A stretch of 64,000 nucleotides of DNA from an uncultured Bacteroides sp. (GCA_900546355.1 URCM01000002.1:1-64000), one strand, 5' to 3'. Positions 15,650 to 23,953 are shown, numbered from the stretch's first letter. Notes: generated by a model from the letters alone, not told the origin. Program-made: numbers and translations.

Positions 15650-16703
15650 AGAGACCGCTCCTGTACTGAAGGACCTGAAAGCGGACGAACCGGATGTGTA
15701 CTGGGGCATCGTGACGGTGATTTACATGCGGTGCAGGCAGATAGGCCCTTATAAATTGGGCATCAAACGCACCTTCCACTTGTTGATAGACGAACTGGAC
15801 GGTATGTTGTTCCAATGGTATCCCGAACGGGCGGACGCACACGAGACGGCTTTCAACCTGAAAGGACTGAGTTACGGCACCAACCTATGGAAAATCATCG
15901 AATATTGTGTCATCTTGTTCCGGCGGTATACGGAAGCTGATTTCAGCAAGTATGCCAGCCAAATCATGAGGCTGTTCAACTGGGGAGAGGTGAGTTACTG
16001 GCGCATACCCGGTTGTCCGTACCGCCAGGGAAGCGAAGTATGGCTGTTCTCGGAACAAAGTTTAGGCCGTGCCACCAACGGCTTCTACATCGTTTTGCGC
16101 CTGGAAGCAGGAAAGGATAACCGCACATTCCTGCTGAAAGACGCCCTTAACTATTGCTTCTGGACGATAGACCAAGACGGCGAACCGCCCATCCTGCAAG
16201 CCAGCCGGGGGGCAAGCACGCATAAGGAATGGTGTTTTTACCTGTACGAATACGATGAAGAAAACAGCTTGCTTCATTTAGATGCCAATCCGGATACGGG
16301 TAATCTGTTCGGCCTGCCGGAGACATTACAAAAGATACATACGGACCATCCCCAAGGCAAAGACGAGAAGGTATGGAGCATTATCTTGCGGAAATGGGAA
16401 GAAGAACAAGGCGAAGCCGTCTTCCAGCAAGCCAAGGAGCGGCTTTCGGGCAGAATCGAATTAAACGATACCTATCGGGTGAAAGACGTGTGCATCAACC
16501 GGACCAGTCTTACGTTATCCATCGAGCAGGAAGGACGCACTACCGATTACCGGATGCCCATTGAAACGTATGATTTCTTAGCCGACATCCATCCTGCACA
16601 AAACGTTCTGATAGTGAAACGTGAGGAAGACGGCAGGATTTATGTGGAATGGCCGGACTGGGGATATGGCATTCCTTTGTCTGAGTTCAGCCTTGTCCGA
16701 TGA
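15650..16703 (+). pseudogene. Hypothetical protein, 5'-truncated (about 350 aa remain)
   Basis: From about 15650 the plus strand encodes a coherent acidic protein (TAPVLKDLKADEPDVYWGIV onward; notable WGEVSYWRIPGCPYRQG, ASTHKEWCFYLYEYDEE and YVEWPDWGYGIPLSEFSLV). I do not recognise the family. No start codon is at the beginning: the frame opens at 15366 only by running antisense through the M48 fragment. The natural 5' end therefore seems lost at the same junction that truncates M48. It is the only plus-strand gene in this cassette. Confidence 0.6.
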
Positions 16704-16836
16704 CCTAAGGCTAAGAGCTTGTTTGGTATTGAAAGTGAAGCGTCTCGGATACCTCCACGTTGGGCGTAACCGGTACGCTTCACTATGTGTTGCAAATGAT
16801 TTTCGCAATCCATTCCTGACTGGTTGGCAGGCTCGC

Positions 16837-17547
16837 TTAATTATGGACTAACGTGCCGATATTTTCACCGGCTATTACTTTTTTCAGGTTGCCTACCGTG
16901 TCCATATCGAATACGATGATGGGCAGGTTGTTTTCTTTGCACATACAGGTAGCGGTTAAGTCCATTACTTTTAAGCCGCGTGCCAACACTTCATCGTAAG
17001 TAATGTCATCAAACTTCTTGGCGGTCGGGTCTTTTTCGGGGTCTGCAGTATAGATGCCGTCCACCCGGGTGCCTTTCAGCATGACGTCGGCTTCTATTTC
17101 GATGCCACGCAAGGATGAGCCGGTGTCGGTAGTAAAGAAAGGATTGCCCGTACCGGCCGACATGATGACTACTTCTCCGTTTTCCATCGCTTCGATGGCT
17201 TTCCATTTCGAATAAAATTCGCCGATAGGTTCCATGCGGATAGCCGTCAGTACACGGGCTTTTACGCCTTGAGCCGTCAATGCGGAGCTAAGTCCCAGGC
17301 TGTTGATGACCGTGGCAAGCATTCCCATCTGGTCGCCTTTCACCCGGTCGAACCCTTTTCCTGCGCCGCTCAGCCCGCGGAAGATGTTTCCTCCTCCGAT
17401 GACAATTCCGATTTGTACGCCCATGTCGTGTATTTCTTTTATTTGTCCGGCGTATTCACCCAACCGTTTTTCATCGATACCATATTTTTTTTCTCCCATC
17501 AGGCTTTCGCCGCTTAACTTTAATAAAATACGTTTGAACTTTGCCAT
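16837..17547 (-). CDS. pyrH: Uridylate kinase (UMP kinase)
   Basis: ATP-dependent phosphorylation of UMP to UDP, an essential step of pyrimidine synthesis; cytoplasmic hexamer. About 236 aa of the amino-acid kinase fold: KRILLKLSGESLMG near the N-terminus, GIVIGGGNIFRG for phosphate binding, DQMGMLATVINSL, and TDTGSSLRGIEIEADVMLKGTRVDGIYTADP for the nucleotide. The frame extends to 17583, but that ATG lies inside the -7 box (17581-17588), so MAKFKRILLK at 17547 is the start. Upstream is repeat-rich intergenic DNA. Other Bacteroidales often place frr nearby; it is not here. Confidence 0.96.
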   Translation of the reverse strand: MAKFKRILLKLSGESLMGEKKYGIDEKRLGEYAGQIKEIHDMGVQIGIVIGGGNIFRGLSGAGKGFDRVKGDQMGMLATVINSLGLSSALTAQGVKARVLTAIRMEPIGEFYSKWKAIEAMENGEVVIMSAGTGNPFFTTDTGSSLRGIEIEADVMLKGTRVDGIYTADPEKDPTAKKFDDITYDEVLARGLKVMDLTATCMCKENNLPIIVFDMDTVGNLKKVIAGENIGTLVHN

Positions 17548-17580
17548 ATTCAGAATCTTTTTAGTGGTTATGTTTGTAGG

Positions 17581-17588
17581 CAAAGGTA
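17581..17588 (-). promoter_or_regulatory. -7 element (TACCTTTG) of pyrH
   Basis: Plus strand CAAAGGTA. Transcription would start near 17575, 28 bases before the chosen ATG. It excludes the in-frame ATG at 17583. Confidence 0.65.
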
Positions 17589-17611
17589 AAAAAATAAATT
17601 GATAGGGATTA

Positions 17612-17762
17612 AGAAACTGTTTTGAATTTCTCTAAAAAGTTTTTCTTGTCTTGATGTATCCGTTTTTGTGTATGCTTCGGACGATTTTAGGCTCCTTTCC
17701 GTTTCTGTAATACCTCAAAAACTCATCCCCAATCAGCACACGATAGATTCAAAACAGTTTCT
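17612..17762 (+). repeat. Dispersed TIR-element copy C (151 bp)
   Basis: Left end AGAAACTGTTTTGAATTT (17612-17629); right end AGATTCAAAACAGTTTCT (17745-17762), 17 of 18 complementary. The interior holds the core in inverted orientation (AAAAAGTTTTTCTTGTCTTG, then ATGTATCC) plus about 60 extra bases ending CTCATCCCCAATCAGCACACG, a segment shared with copy D. Confidence 0.75.
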
Positions 17763-17796
17763 GAGTATTTGCTCAGTGACCTTTGGAGATTTCAAA

Positions 17797-17897
17797 ATGA
17801 AAAAACGTCGCGGCATTTCTTTCATGCGGCGACGTTCGAGAGAGAATTCGTTTGGTTATTTGTCAGTGCTTATTGATTGATTTTTTCCCCTTTTCTG
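17797..17897 (-). ncRNA. Candidate small RNA, about 100 nt
   Basis: On the minus strand a TATCTTTG -7 box (17904-17911) is followed by about 60 unstructured bases and then a strong hairpin (AACGTCG 17830-17836 with CGACGTT complement 17804-17810, extended inner pairing) ending in TTTTTT. That gives a transcript of about 100 nt with its own terminator and no convincing ORF. Alternatively the hairpin just terminates the GDPD transcript from upstream. No match to a known RNA family was recognised. Confidence 0.35.
17800..17836 (-). terminator. Rho-independent terminator
   Basis: GC-rich stem-loop followed by six T on the minus strand, about 220 bases downstream of the GDPD gene and at the 3' end of the candidate small RNA. 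Confidence 0.7.
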
Positions 17898-17955
17898 ACA
17901 TTGCAAAGATAGGTACGGATTGTTACGTAAATATTTCTATTTTGTGACAATTATA

Positions 17956-18047
17956 AAAACTGTTTTGGGTTTCTTTTTCATCACAGAAGCGGATGTGCCT
18001 AAAAAACTCATTCCTAATCAGCATACGATAAATTCAAAACATTTTCT
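17956..18047 (+). repeat. Dispersed TIR-element copy D (degenerate)
   Basis: Left end AAAACTGTTTTGGGTTT and right end AAATTCAAAACATTTTCT, with the interior CTCATTCCTAATCAGCATACG, close to the matching stretch of copy C. It ends 12 bases from the GDPD stop. Confidence 0.6.
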
Positions 18048-18059
18048 TCTATGTATTCT

Positions 18060-18818
18060 TTATTGAACCAATCCTTTCGCTTTTAACGGGTGGTCGGTCG
18101 TGATATAATCCACTTTCATACCGATAAGTTTCTTCATGTCTTTTACATTGTTTACAGTCCATACATTGACCGTTAATCCAAGTTCATGGGCTTCTTTCAC
18201 CCATTCGGGATGTTTGTAAAGCGCTTTGTAGGGATAGTCTATTCCGGTCAGACCTTTGGCTTTGATGTCTTTCGGGGCAACATCACCTTCCAGGTATGCC
18301 ACTTTGGCGTCAGGGTTTAATTTGACGAGCTGTTCACACACGTTCATGCTGAACGAAATATATTCCACTTGTTTTTCCAGTCCGTATTCTTTTACCATAT
18401 TGACGCAGGCTTTTGCAATCCGTTCTTCTTGTTCTTTGGTTTTGTGAGGCTTGATTTCGAGGATAAGTTGGATGTGGGGAAGTTGCTGTCCGGCTCTTAA
18501 GTAGTCGTTCAGTGTAGGGAGCGTTTCGCCGTTTTTCAGTTTCAAGTCTTTCAGCTTGTCGAATTCTGTGTCGGCTATGACCCATCCTCCGATGATGTCG
18601 TCGTGATTTACTACCACTGTGTTGTCGGCGGTAAGTTGCACATCAAATTCAGAACCATAAACCTTGGCTTCGGCTGCTTTGTTCAAGCCGGTGATAGAGT
18701 TTTGAGCCGATCCTTCGGCTTTCCAGAATCCGCGATGTGCGATAACTTGAGTTTGTGCCTGTGTTGCCAGTGTAAAGAAAGCACAAACGCAAGCGATGAA
18801 TAATGCTTTGGTTTTCAT
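18060..18818 (-). CDS. Secreted glycerophosphodiester phosphodiesterase family protein
   Basis: 252-aa GDPD-fold phosphodiesterase that hydrolyses glycerophosphodiesters (deacylated phospholipids) to glycerol-3-phosphate and an alcohol. A signal peptide spans about 1-21 (MKTKALFIACVCAFFTLATQAQ) with no lipobox Cys, so probably periplasmic. Catalytic marks are HRGFWK (His near 27), SEFDVQLTADN (metal-binding Glu/Asp), VNHDD (second His) and LEIKPHK. It is shorter than the two lipoprotein GDPDs at 38.6 and 41.2 kb and is not in their operon. A housekeeping role in envelope lipid turnover is plausible. Followed by a terminator near 17800. Confidence 0.9.
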   Translation of the reverse strand: MKTKALFIACVCAFFTLATQAQTQVIAHRGFWKAEGSAQNSITGLNKAAEAKVYGSEFDVQLTADNTVVVNHDDIIGGWVIADTEFDKLKDLKLKNGETLPTLNDYLRAGQQLPHIQLILEIKPHKTKEQEERIAKACVNMVKEYGLEKQVEYISFSMNVCEQLVKLNPDAKVAYLEGDVAPKDIKAKGLTGIDYPYKALYKHPEWVKEAHELGLTVNVWTVNNVKDMKKLIGMKVDYITTDHPLKAKGLVQ

Positions 18819-19067
18819 GTCGTTTGATATTTAAAAGTGAATTTACAATCGTTTGACTTTAAAAACGTTTTCTTCGTATTTCGGGTTGTAAATATACATC
18901 AAATCATCGGATTCTACAAAATCAGGCTTTAATCTCTTATGTGTGTGCAGCCATATCGTAGGGGTTTAGAGTGGGATATGACAACAGTAAGAAGAAGATG
19001 TGACAATATTGTGTATTGTGTTGTGTATGACTGTCCTTTCCGTAAGATTGATAATCTTTCTACGGGA

Positions 19068-20363
19068 CTACCGGGTGTGCTTCCTGACCAGCCACGCTTG
19101 TATGATGCCCCGCAAGGCAAGATAGGTGATGAATCCCAGCCATAAGGCATGATTGCCTAACGAGGCATTCAGCCCGAAATAGATGAGGAAGAAGCTGGCC
19201 GATGCTACAATCATGCCTTTCAGCATGATGCCCGTAGCTGTAGCTCCGATGCAGATACCGTCGAGCAGGAAGGCGGAGAACCCGGCAAGTGGGATGGCAA
19301 GTACCCAATAGAAATAGGCGGATGAGGCTTCGATGACTGTTCGCTCGTTGGTCAGGAGTCCGAGGAATCCTTTTCCTCCGATGCCGTACAGGAGGGTGAA
19401 GGCAAGCGCAAGCGTAATGCCCCAGCCGAAGAGATGGCGTACGGTGAGGCGTAACTCCGTATGGTTGCGGGCACCGGTGTATTTCCCGGTCAAGGCTTCG
19501 CCGGCGTATGCGAATCCGTCCATGATGTAAGAAAAGAGGGTAAAGAGTTGCATCAGCAAGGTGTTGACGGCCAGGGTCACGTCGCCATACGCTGCTCCGG
19601 TAGAAGTGAAGAATACGGTGACTGCTACCAGGCAAAGCGTGCGCAGGAAAATGTCGCGGTTCACCTGGAAGAAACGTGCCATGGCTTCACGGGTGAAGAC
19701 ACGTTTCCGTTTGATGTATTTGCGCAAGGGCTGGTAATAACGGAGCCATAGCCCGTATGCCATAAAGAGTCCGGCGTATTGGGCAATGAGCGTGCCCAGT
19801 GCCACACCTGCCACTTTCATGTCGCAGGCGAATACAAAGAACAGGCTGGCGGCAATGTTCACCACGTTTTGCATAATGGCGATATACATCGGGAAGCGCG
19901 AGTTCTGCATCCCGATAAACCATCCTGTGAAACCGTACAGCCCCAACGTAGCGGGTGCTCCCCAGATGCAGATATGGAAATAAAGTGAAGCAAGTTCTTG
20001 TACTTCGGGACTGGCATCGATGAAATGGAAGGCTACGATGCGGATGGGATATTGCAGCACCAGCAGGGCGAGAGCCAGCAACATGCCGATGCCTAACGAG
20101 CGGAGCAGGATGCGGGTCACTTCAGGCAGGTCGTGTGCGCCGTAGGCTTGTGCCGTAAGTCCGCTGGTACCCATGCGCAAGAAGCCGAATATCCAGTAAA
20201 TCATGTTGAACAGCATTCCTCCCACGGCAATGGCACCGATGTAGGAAGCCGAACCAAGATGGCCCACAATGGTTACGTCCACCAGTCCTAACAGAGGGAC
20301 GGTGATGTTCGAGATGATGGAAGGAATGGCTATATGGAGAATGCGTTGGCTGGTAGGTGACAT
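19068..20363 (-). CDS. MATE family efflux transporter
   Basis: 431-aa multidrug and toxin extrusion transporter of the DinF-like branch, exporting cationic or hydrophobic compounds with H+ or Na+ entry. It has twelve predicted helices in two halves. The N-terminal half begins RILHIAIPSIISNITVPLLGLVDVTIVGHLG, the classical MATE opening. LMQLFTLFSYIMDGFAYAGEALTGKYTGA is the matching element of the second half. It lies 19 bases downstream of birA on the same strand, probably the last gene of the yraN-birA-MATE run. Substrate unknown. Confidence 0.93.
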   Translation of the reverse strand: MSPTSQRILHIAIPSIISNITVPLLGLVDVTIVGHLGSASYIGAIAVGGMLFNMIYWIFGFLRMGTSGLTAQAYGAHDLPEVTRILLRSLGIGMLLALALLVLQYPIRIVAFHFIDASPEVQELASLYFHICIWGAPATLGLYGFTGWFIGMQNSRFPMYIAIMQNVVNIAASLFFVFACDMKVAGVALGTLIAQYAGLFMAYGLWLRYYQPLRKYIKRKRVFTREAMARFFQVNRDIFLRTLCLVAVTVFFTSTGAAYGDVTLAVNTLLMQLFTLFSYIMDGFAYAGEALTGKYTGARNHTELRLTVRHLFGWGITLALAFTLLYGIGGKGFLGLLTNERTVIEASSAYFYWVLAIPLAGFSAFLLDGICIGATATGIMLKGMIVASASFFLIYFGLNASLGNHALWLGFITYLALRGIIQAWLVRKHTR

Positions 20364-20382
20364 ATATAAAAGCTATAAGGAT

Positions 20383-21123
20383 TTAGATCTCGAATGCGAC
20401 TTCTTTGAACAGGTATTTGCGGCATTGCCCGTTTGTGTCTTCCAATACCAGTCTGCCCGAAGGTTCGATATCCCGAAAGCGGGCAAGAAACTTTCCGGCC
20501 TGGTCGCGGTACGGGTGAAAACCTTCTTTACGATATAACATTTGTTTATACCGTCTGGCTATTTCGGCGGTATGTCCGTCTTGTAGCAGGCGGTAATACC
20601 AGCTTACACGTTGCATCACTTGGTGCAGGATGACGGTCGGTTCGTATGTCTGTCCGGTGATTTGCGTAAGCGATACCGGGTTTGGCGCATCGCTCACGAA
20701 TCGTTTTTGGTTCAGGTTGATGCCTGTGCCCGATATGGAGCGGCTGATGGAGGTACCGGTCAAGTCGTTTTCTATCAGCGTGCCGCATAGCTTCTTGTCT
20801 TTCCAGTAGATGTCGTTAGGCCATTTGATGCGGATGCCTTCGGTGTAACCCGAAAGCACATTGGTAAGGGCGAGCGCGGTGATTTGTGAAAGGGAGAACT
20901 GGTGTCCGGCTTCCAGGAATGTAGGATATACCACGAAGCTGAACAGCAGGTTCATTCCCGGTTCCGATTCCCAACTGTTTCCCCGCTGCCCGCGTCCGGA
21001 TGTCTGGTACGGGCTATATACACTGGTCAGTTCCGGTTGTGGCATACGGTCGCACAACCCGGCAAGATAGGTATTGGTGGAAGTGGTTTCCGGTAAGAAA
21101 ATAGGCTCTGGATAGTTCATCAT
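20383..21123 (-). CDS. birA: Biotin--[acetyl-CoA-carboxylase] ligase, short form
   Basis: Attaches biotin to the carboxyl-carrier protein through biotinyl-AMP. 246 aa, with the motif TSGRGQRGNSWESEPG (biotin/ATP site, about 42-57), KWPNDIYWKDKKLCGTLIEN and the GTGINLNQKRF segment. The N-terminal DNA-binding domain of bifunctional BirA is absent, so it is an enzyme only. It lies between yraN (18 bases) and the MATE gene (19 bases), consistent with one operon. No biotin synthesis genes are nearby. Confidence 0.94.
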   Translation of the reverse strand: MMNYPEPIFLPETTSTNTYLAGLCDRMPQPELTSVYSPYQTSGRGQRGNSWESEPGMNLLFSFVVYPTFLEAGHQFSLSQITALALTNVLSGYTEGIRIKWPNDIYWKDKKLCGTLIENDLTGTSISRSISGTGINLNQKRFVSDAPNPVSLTQITGQTYEPTVILHQVMQRVSWYYRLLQDGHTAEIARRYKQMLYRKEGFHPYRDQAGKFLARFRDIEPSGRLVLEDTNGQCRKYLFKEVAFEI

Positions 21124-21141
21124 GTCTTTGTGTTCAATGTA

Positions 21142-21507
21142 TTACCAAATGGGAGGCAGGAACGCTTCTTCGATGTGTTCGATGCGGAATGGAGGCTCGT
21201 TTCCCACGACCGTAATGATGTCGAACCGCACCGGAAGGTCGAGCTTGAACTTTTTGATATACGAGTCGGCGAGCGATACCAAGGTACGTATCTTGCGGTT
21301 GGTTATGGCGTCTTCGGGATGACCGTATATTTCATCTCTTCGGGTCTTGACTTCCACGATAACCAACTGATTATCTTTTGCCGCCACGATGTCGAGTTCG
21401 TTCCGTCCTCTTCGCCAGTTGCGGTGCAAGATGTGATAGCCCCGTTCGGTGAGGTAGTGTGCCGCTTCGTCTTCGCCTTCTTTTCCAAGCTCGTTGTGTT
21501 CTGCCAT
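21142..21507 (-). CDS. yraN: YraN family protein (UPF0102)
   Basis: About 121-aa protein with a restriction-endonuclease-like fold, UPF0102; possibly an RNA or DNA nuclease, role unsettled. Visible: LGKEGEDEAAHYLTERGYHIL, NWRRGRNELDIVAAKDNQLVIVEVKTRR (PD-ExK-like core with Asp and Glu-x-Lys) and ITNRKIRTLVSLADSYIKK. The frame reaches 21594, but a -7 box at 21527-21534 lies inside that extension, so MAEHNELGKEGE at 21507 is the start. First gene of a run with birA and the MATE transporter. Confidence 0.92.
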   Translation of the reverse strand: MAEHNELGKEGEDEAAHYLTERGYHILHRNWRRGRNELDIVAAKDNQLVIVEVKTRRDEIYGHPEDAITNRKIRTLVSLADSYIKKFKLDLPVRFDIITVVGNEPPFRIEHIEEAFLPPIW

Positions 21508-21526
21508 CTTGTTCTTTTTTTGACCG

Positions 21527-21534
21527 CAAAGATA
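21527..21534 (-). promoter_or_regulatory. -7 element (TATCTTTG) of yraN-birA-MATE
   Basis: Plus strand CAAAGATA, 19 bases before the chosen yraN ATG. It excludes upstream in-frame starts. Confidence 0.6.
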
Positions 21535-21544
21535 CACAATCTTA

Positions 21545-21595
21545 GAAGAAACTTTTTGGATTTCTACAAAAAGTTTTTTTTCGTCTGGATACATC
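21545..21595 (+). repeat. Fragment of the dispersed TIR element
   Basis: AAACTTTTTGGATTTCTACA followed by AAAAGTTTTTTTTCGTCTGGATACATCC: the core of the element without its terminal repeats. Confidence 0.5.
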
Positions 21596-21624
21596 CCTAT
21601 ACGGCCATCCAGATAATTTCATAA

Positions 21625-21692
21625 GGAGTTTTAGTGCATTGGAAATATAGTTTCAGTGCACTAAAACTAAAGTTTCAGTATATCTAAACTGG
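21625..21692 (+). repeat. Short inverted and tandem repeats (TTTTAGTGCA / TGCACTAAAA)
   Basis: TTTTAGTGCA near 21629 and TGCACTAAAA near 21657 are complementary. The block AGTTTCAGT is repeated around them (near 21650 and 21673). Noncoding, between divergent yraN and the tadA operon. Confidence 0.5.
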
Positions 21693-21746
21693 GGTGAAAC
21701 TTGATTGTCCTTGTAAATTGGGATGGCACAATGGCCTGGGGCATTG

Positions 21747-21795
21747 TTTGGGATTTCCACAAAAAGTTTTTTCTTGTCTTGATGTATCCAGTTTC
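21747..21795 (+). repeat. Fragment of the dispersed TIR element
   Basis: GGGATTTCCACAAAAAGTTT followed by TTTCTTGTCTTGATGTATCC, matching the inverted core of copy C at about 17628-17662. Confidence 0.55.
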
Positions 21796-21844
21796 TGCAA
21801 AAATAAAATGCAGCTTTGGTTTCTTCCTTTTTATCCGTATTTGT

Positions 21845-21874
21845 TTTGTAGATGAAGAAAATGCGCTAATTTTG
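21845..21874 (+). promoter_or_regulatory. Promoter of the small-protein/tadA operon (TTTG-N18-TAATTTTG)
   Basis: TTTG 21845-21848 (another at 21840-21843) and TAATTTTG 21867-21874. Transcription would begin at about 21880, almost on the ATGATG start, so the first gene has a near-leaderless mRNA. Confidence 0.65.
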
Positions 21875-21879
21875 TGCGC

Positions 21880-22116
21880 ATGATGACGAACAACGGAAAA
21901 AAGAGAAAGAAAGTGCCTTCCTCGGCTTCTCCACGGAAGCGGCGGATGGTGTGCCTGCTCAGCGAGGAGGAAGAGCAGATTATCGACCGTTATCTGAAAC
22001 ATTATCAGATAACCAACAAGGCGCGTTGGTTCCGGGAAACGGTATTGACGTTTATTCATCAGAAAATGGAGGAGGATTATCCCACTTTATTCAAGGAACA
22101 CGATATGCGGAGGTAA
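21880..22116 (+). CDS. Small basic protein, ribbon-helix-helix-like
   Basis: About 78 aa: a very basic N-terminus (NGKKRKKVPSS, PRKRRMVCLL), then LSEEEEQIIDRYLKHYQITNKARWFRETVLTFIHQKMEED, a strand-helix-helix pattern like small MetJ/Arc-type DNA-binding or antitoxin-like proteins found in Bacteroidales. Function not known. Start chosen at the ATGs at 21880/21883, since the GTG at 21874 lies in the -7 box. It lies 6 bases ahead of tadA, so the two are co-transcribed. Confidence 0.65.
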   Translation: MMTNNGKKRKKVPSSASPRKRRMVCLLSEEEEQIIDRYLKHYQITNKARWFRETVLTFIHQKMEEDYPTLFKEHDMRR

Positions 22117-22122
22117 CGGAAG

Positions 22123-22557
22123 ATGGCAGACGATACGTTTTATATGAAGCAAGCGTTGGCTGAGGCGGAGAAGGCAGCCCGGTGTGGAGAAGTGCCGGTA
22201 GGTGCGGTAATCGTGTGTCAGGGTCGTATCATCGCCCGTGCGCATAACTTGACCGAGACGTTGAACGATGTGACGGCGCATGCCGAGATGCAAGCCATTA
22301 CGGCTGCGGCAAATGCGTTGGGAGCCAAGTACCTGAATGATTGTGCGCTTTATGTGACGGTAGAACCGTGCGTGATGTGTGCCGGAGCCATTGCCTGGGC
22401 GCAATTGGGCAGGCTGGTATTCGGTACTGAAGACGAAAAGCGTGGTTATCTGCGTTATGCTCCTGCGGCGTTGCATCCGAAGACCGAGGTGGTTTCGGGG
22501 GTGCTGAAGGATGAATGTGCCGGCTTGATGAAAGATTTCTTCCGGAAGAGGCGTTGA
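22123..22557 (+). CDS. tadA: tRNA-specific adenosine deaminase
   Basis: Zinc enzyme converting A34 to inosine in tRNA-Arg(ACG) so that CGU, CGC and CGA are read. 144 aa of the cytidine-deaminase fold. The zinc and proton-shuttle motif is HAEMQAI (about 56-62), the cysteine pair is in VEPCVMCAGAIAW (about 84-96), and the tail KDFFRKRR fits TadA. Second gene of a two-gene operon. Confidence 0.95.
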   Translation: MADDTFYMKQALAEAEKAARCGEVPVGAVIVCQGRIIARAHNLTETLNDVTAHAEMQAITAAANALGAKYLNDCALYVTVEPCVMCAGAIAWAQLGRLVFGTEDEKRGYLRYAPAALHPKTEVVSGVLKDECAGLMKDFFRKRR

Positions 22558-22686
22558 AATGCCGCTTTGCAGGTAGTACTGGTAAGGGATAAATCCAAAG
22601 TGCTTGCTTTGCCAAGTAGGCATATATCCGTAGGTGGATGCGGTATATCTTCGTTTTAGAATCCTTTTAATTGTTTCTTGAAATTC

Positions 22687-22694
22687 ATATCTTT
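22687..22694 (+). promoter_or_regulatory. -7 element (TATCTTTG) before the broken regulator
   Basis: TATCTTTG directly upstream of the TPR-regulator remnant. Transcription would begin near 22700, inside the region where the N-terminal coding part should be. Confidence 0.45.
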
Positions 22695-22699
22695 GCAGC

Positions 22700-23944
22700 C
22701 GTAATACGACAGAGCGGAATGAAAAGGGGTCAGTAGAAAAACGGTGGGGATTTTCCAGATTAAAGATTAATTCGTGTCAGGATTATATAAGTGGTGCTTA
22801 TTTCTTTTTGGGTAAAGAAGATTCGGTCGTGTATTTTACTCAACAAGCGTACGAGGCTTATTCGAAATACGGCAGGAAGGATTGGGCTGCTGCTACTCAA
22901 ATCGTTATGGCGGATTATTATTTAAGGTATGATAGCCTTGCCAAAGCTAAACAGGCATTGGACGAATACCGGAACAACTCGGGCTTTTTTGAGAGCGATG
23001 GTAATATTCTGCTGGGTTATGGAATATTCTATTCTTATATAGGAGAATATTATGAGAAGACATCTCGCTTGGATTCCGCTTTGTTTTATTACCGTAAGTT
23101 GCTGAATTGCTCTTTGGGTGATATCATGAAATTAGAAAGCGGGTATAAAGGTTTGATGTCGGTATATGCCAAGATGCACAAAGTGGATTCGGTAGTTAAA
23201 TATGCCCACTTGTTTGCCAATGCAAATGATACGGCAAATCTTCGCAACTCAGCCCATGAAATCAGCCGTACGCAAGCCTTGTACGATTATTCTGAGAACC
23301 AACGGATAGCGGTAGAGAAATCGGAGGAAAACCAAAAGTTATGGACAGTTCTTTGTATGGGGTTTATTGTATTGATGCTGGGAGGAATATGGATTTATAG
23401 GTATTATCGGAAGCAAAAAGCGAACCAAATGCTTGCGAATCGGAAGTACACCGACCTGATGATGCAATACCATCAGGCTACGGAAGAATTGCAAAGCATC
23501 CGTTCCAACAAGCAACAATTCCAACAACAGAAAGAGGAGGAAATCGAAAAGCTTCGACAGATGCTTGATGCTTATCAAACGAATACTCATGCTGAGCAAT
23601 GGGAATTGGAGCAAAGCCTCTTGCAGCACGATATTGTCAAGCGGATGCACCAACATGCTTATAAGTTAGCAGTGCCTTCGGATGCCGAATAGAAAGACTT
23701 GCAAGGGATAGTAGAAAAATCCTTGCCGGAATTTTATGCCAAGCTGGCCGCATATGAAGCTCAATTGACCAACCAAGAGTGGAAAGTCTGCCTGTTGGTA
23801 AAACTAAATTTTATCCCTTCCGAACTCACCGTTTTGCTTAATCTCAGCAAGCAACGTGTCACCAATATCCGTACGCATCTGAATCAAAAGTTGTTCGGCG
23901 AGAGCGGAAGCCGGACTTTTGATTCCAATCTTCATAAGCTATAG
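22700..23944 (+). pseudogene. TPR-type transcriptional regulator with C-terminal HTH (broken)
   Basis: Bacteroides-type regulator: tetratricopeptide sensor, membrane helix (about LWTVLCMGFIVLMLGGIWIY), coiled coil (QQFQQQKEEEIEKLRQMLDAY) and C-terminal helix-turn-helix (LTNQEWKVCLLVKL...ILSKQRVTNIRTHLNQKLFGE-like). Two lesions are visible. An in-frame TAG at 23690-23692 separates the sensor/coiled coil from the HTH, which continues in the same frame at 23693-23944. And no ATG precedes the N-terminal TPR part: the frame is open upstream (SCQDYISGAYFFLGKED), but the expected N-terminal half is missing. It would have controlled the adjacent peptide-export genes. One-base read-through of TAG cannot be excluded. 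Confidence 0.7.
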
Positions 23945-23953
23945 TGTGAAGAT

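Noticed and set aside
15366-15650. N-terminal third of the 445-aa plus-strand frame as real coding sequence
   Set aside because: It is antisense to the M48 fragment with SELSAD zinc-ligand motif, and its amino-acid composition is poor.
16704-16836. Right-hand attachment site for the cassette next to tRNA-Ser
   Set aside because: No copy of the tRNA-Ser 3' end could be found in this gap.
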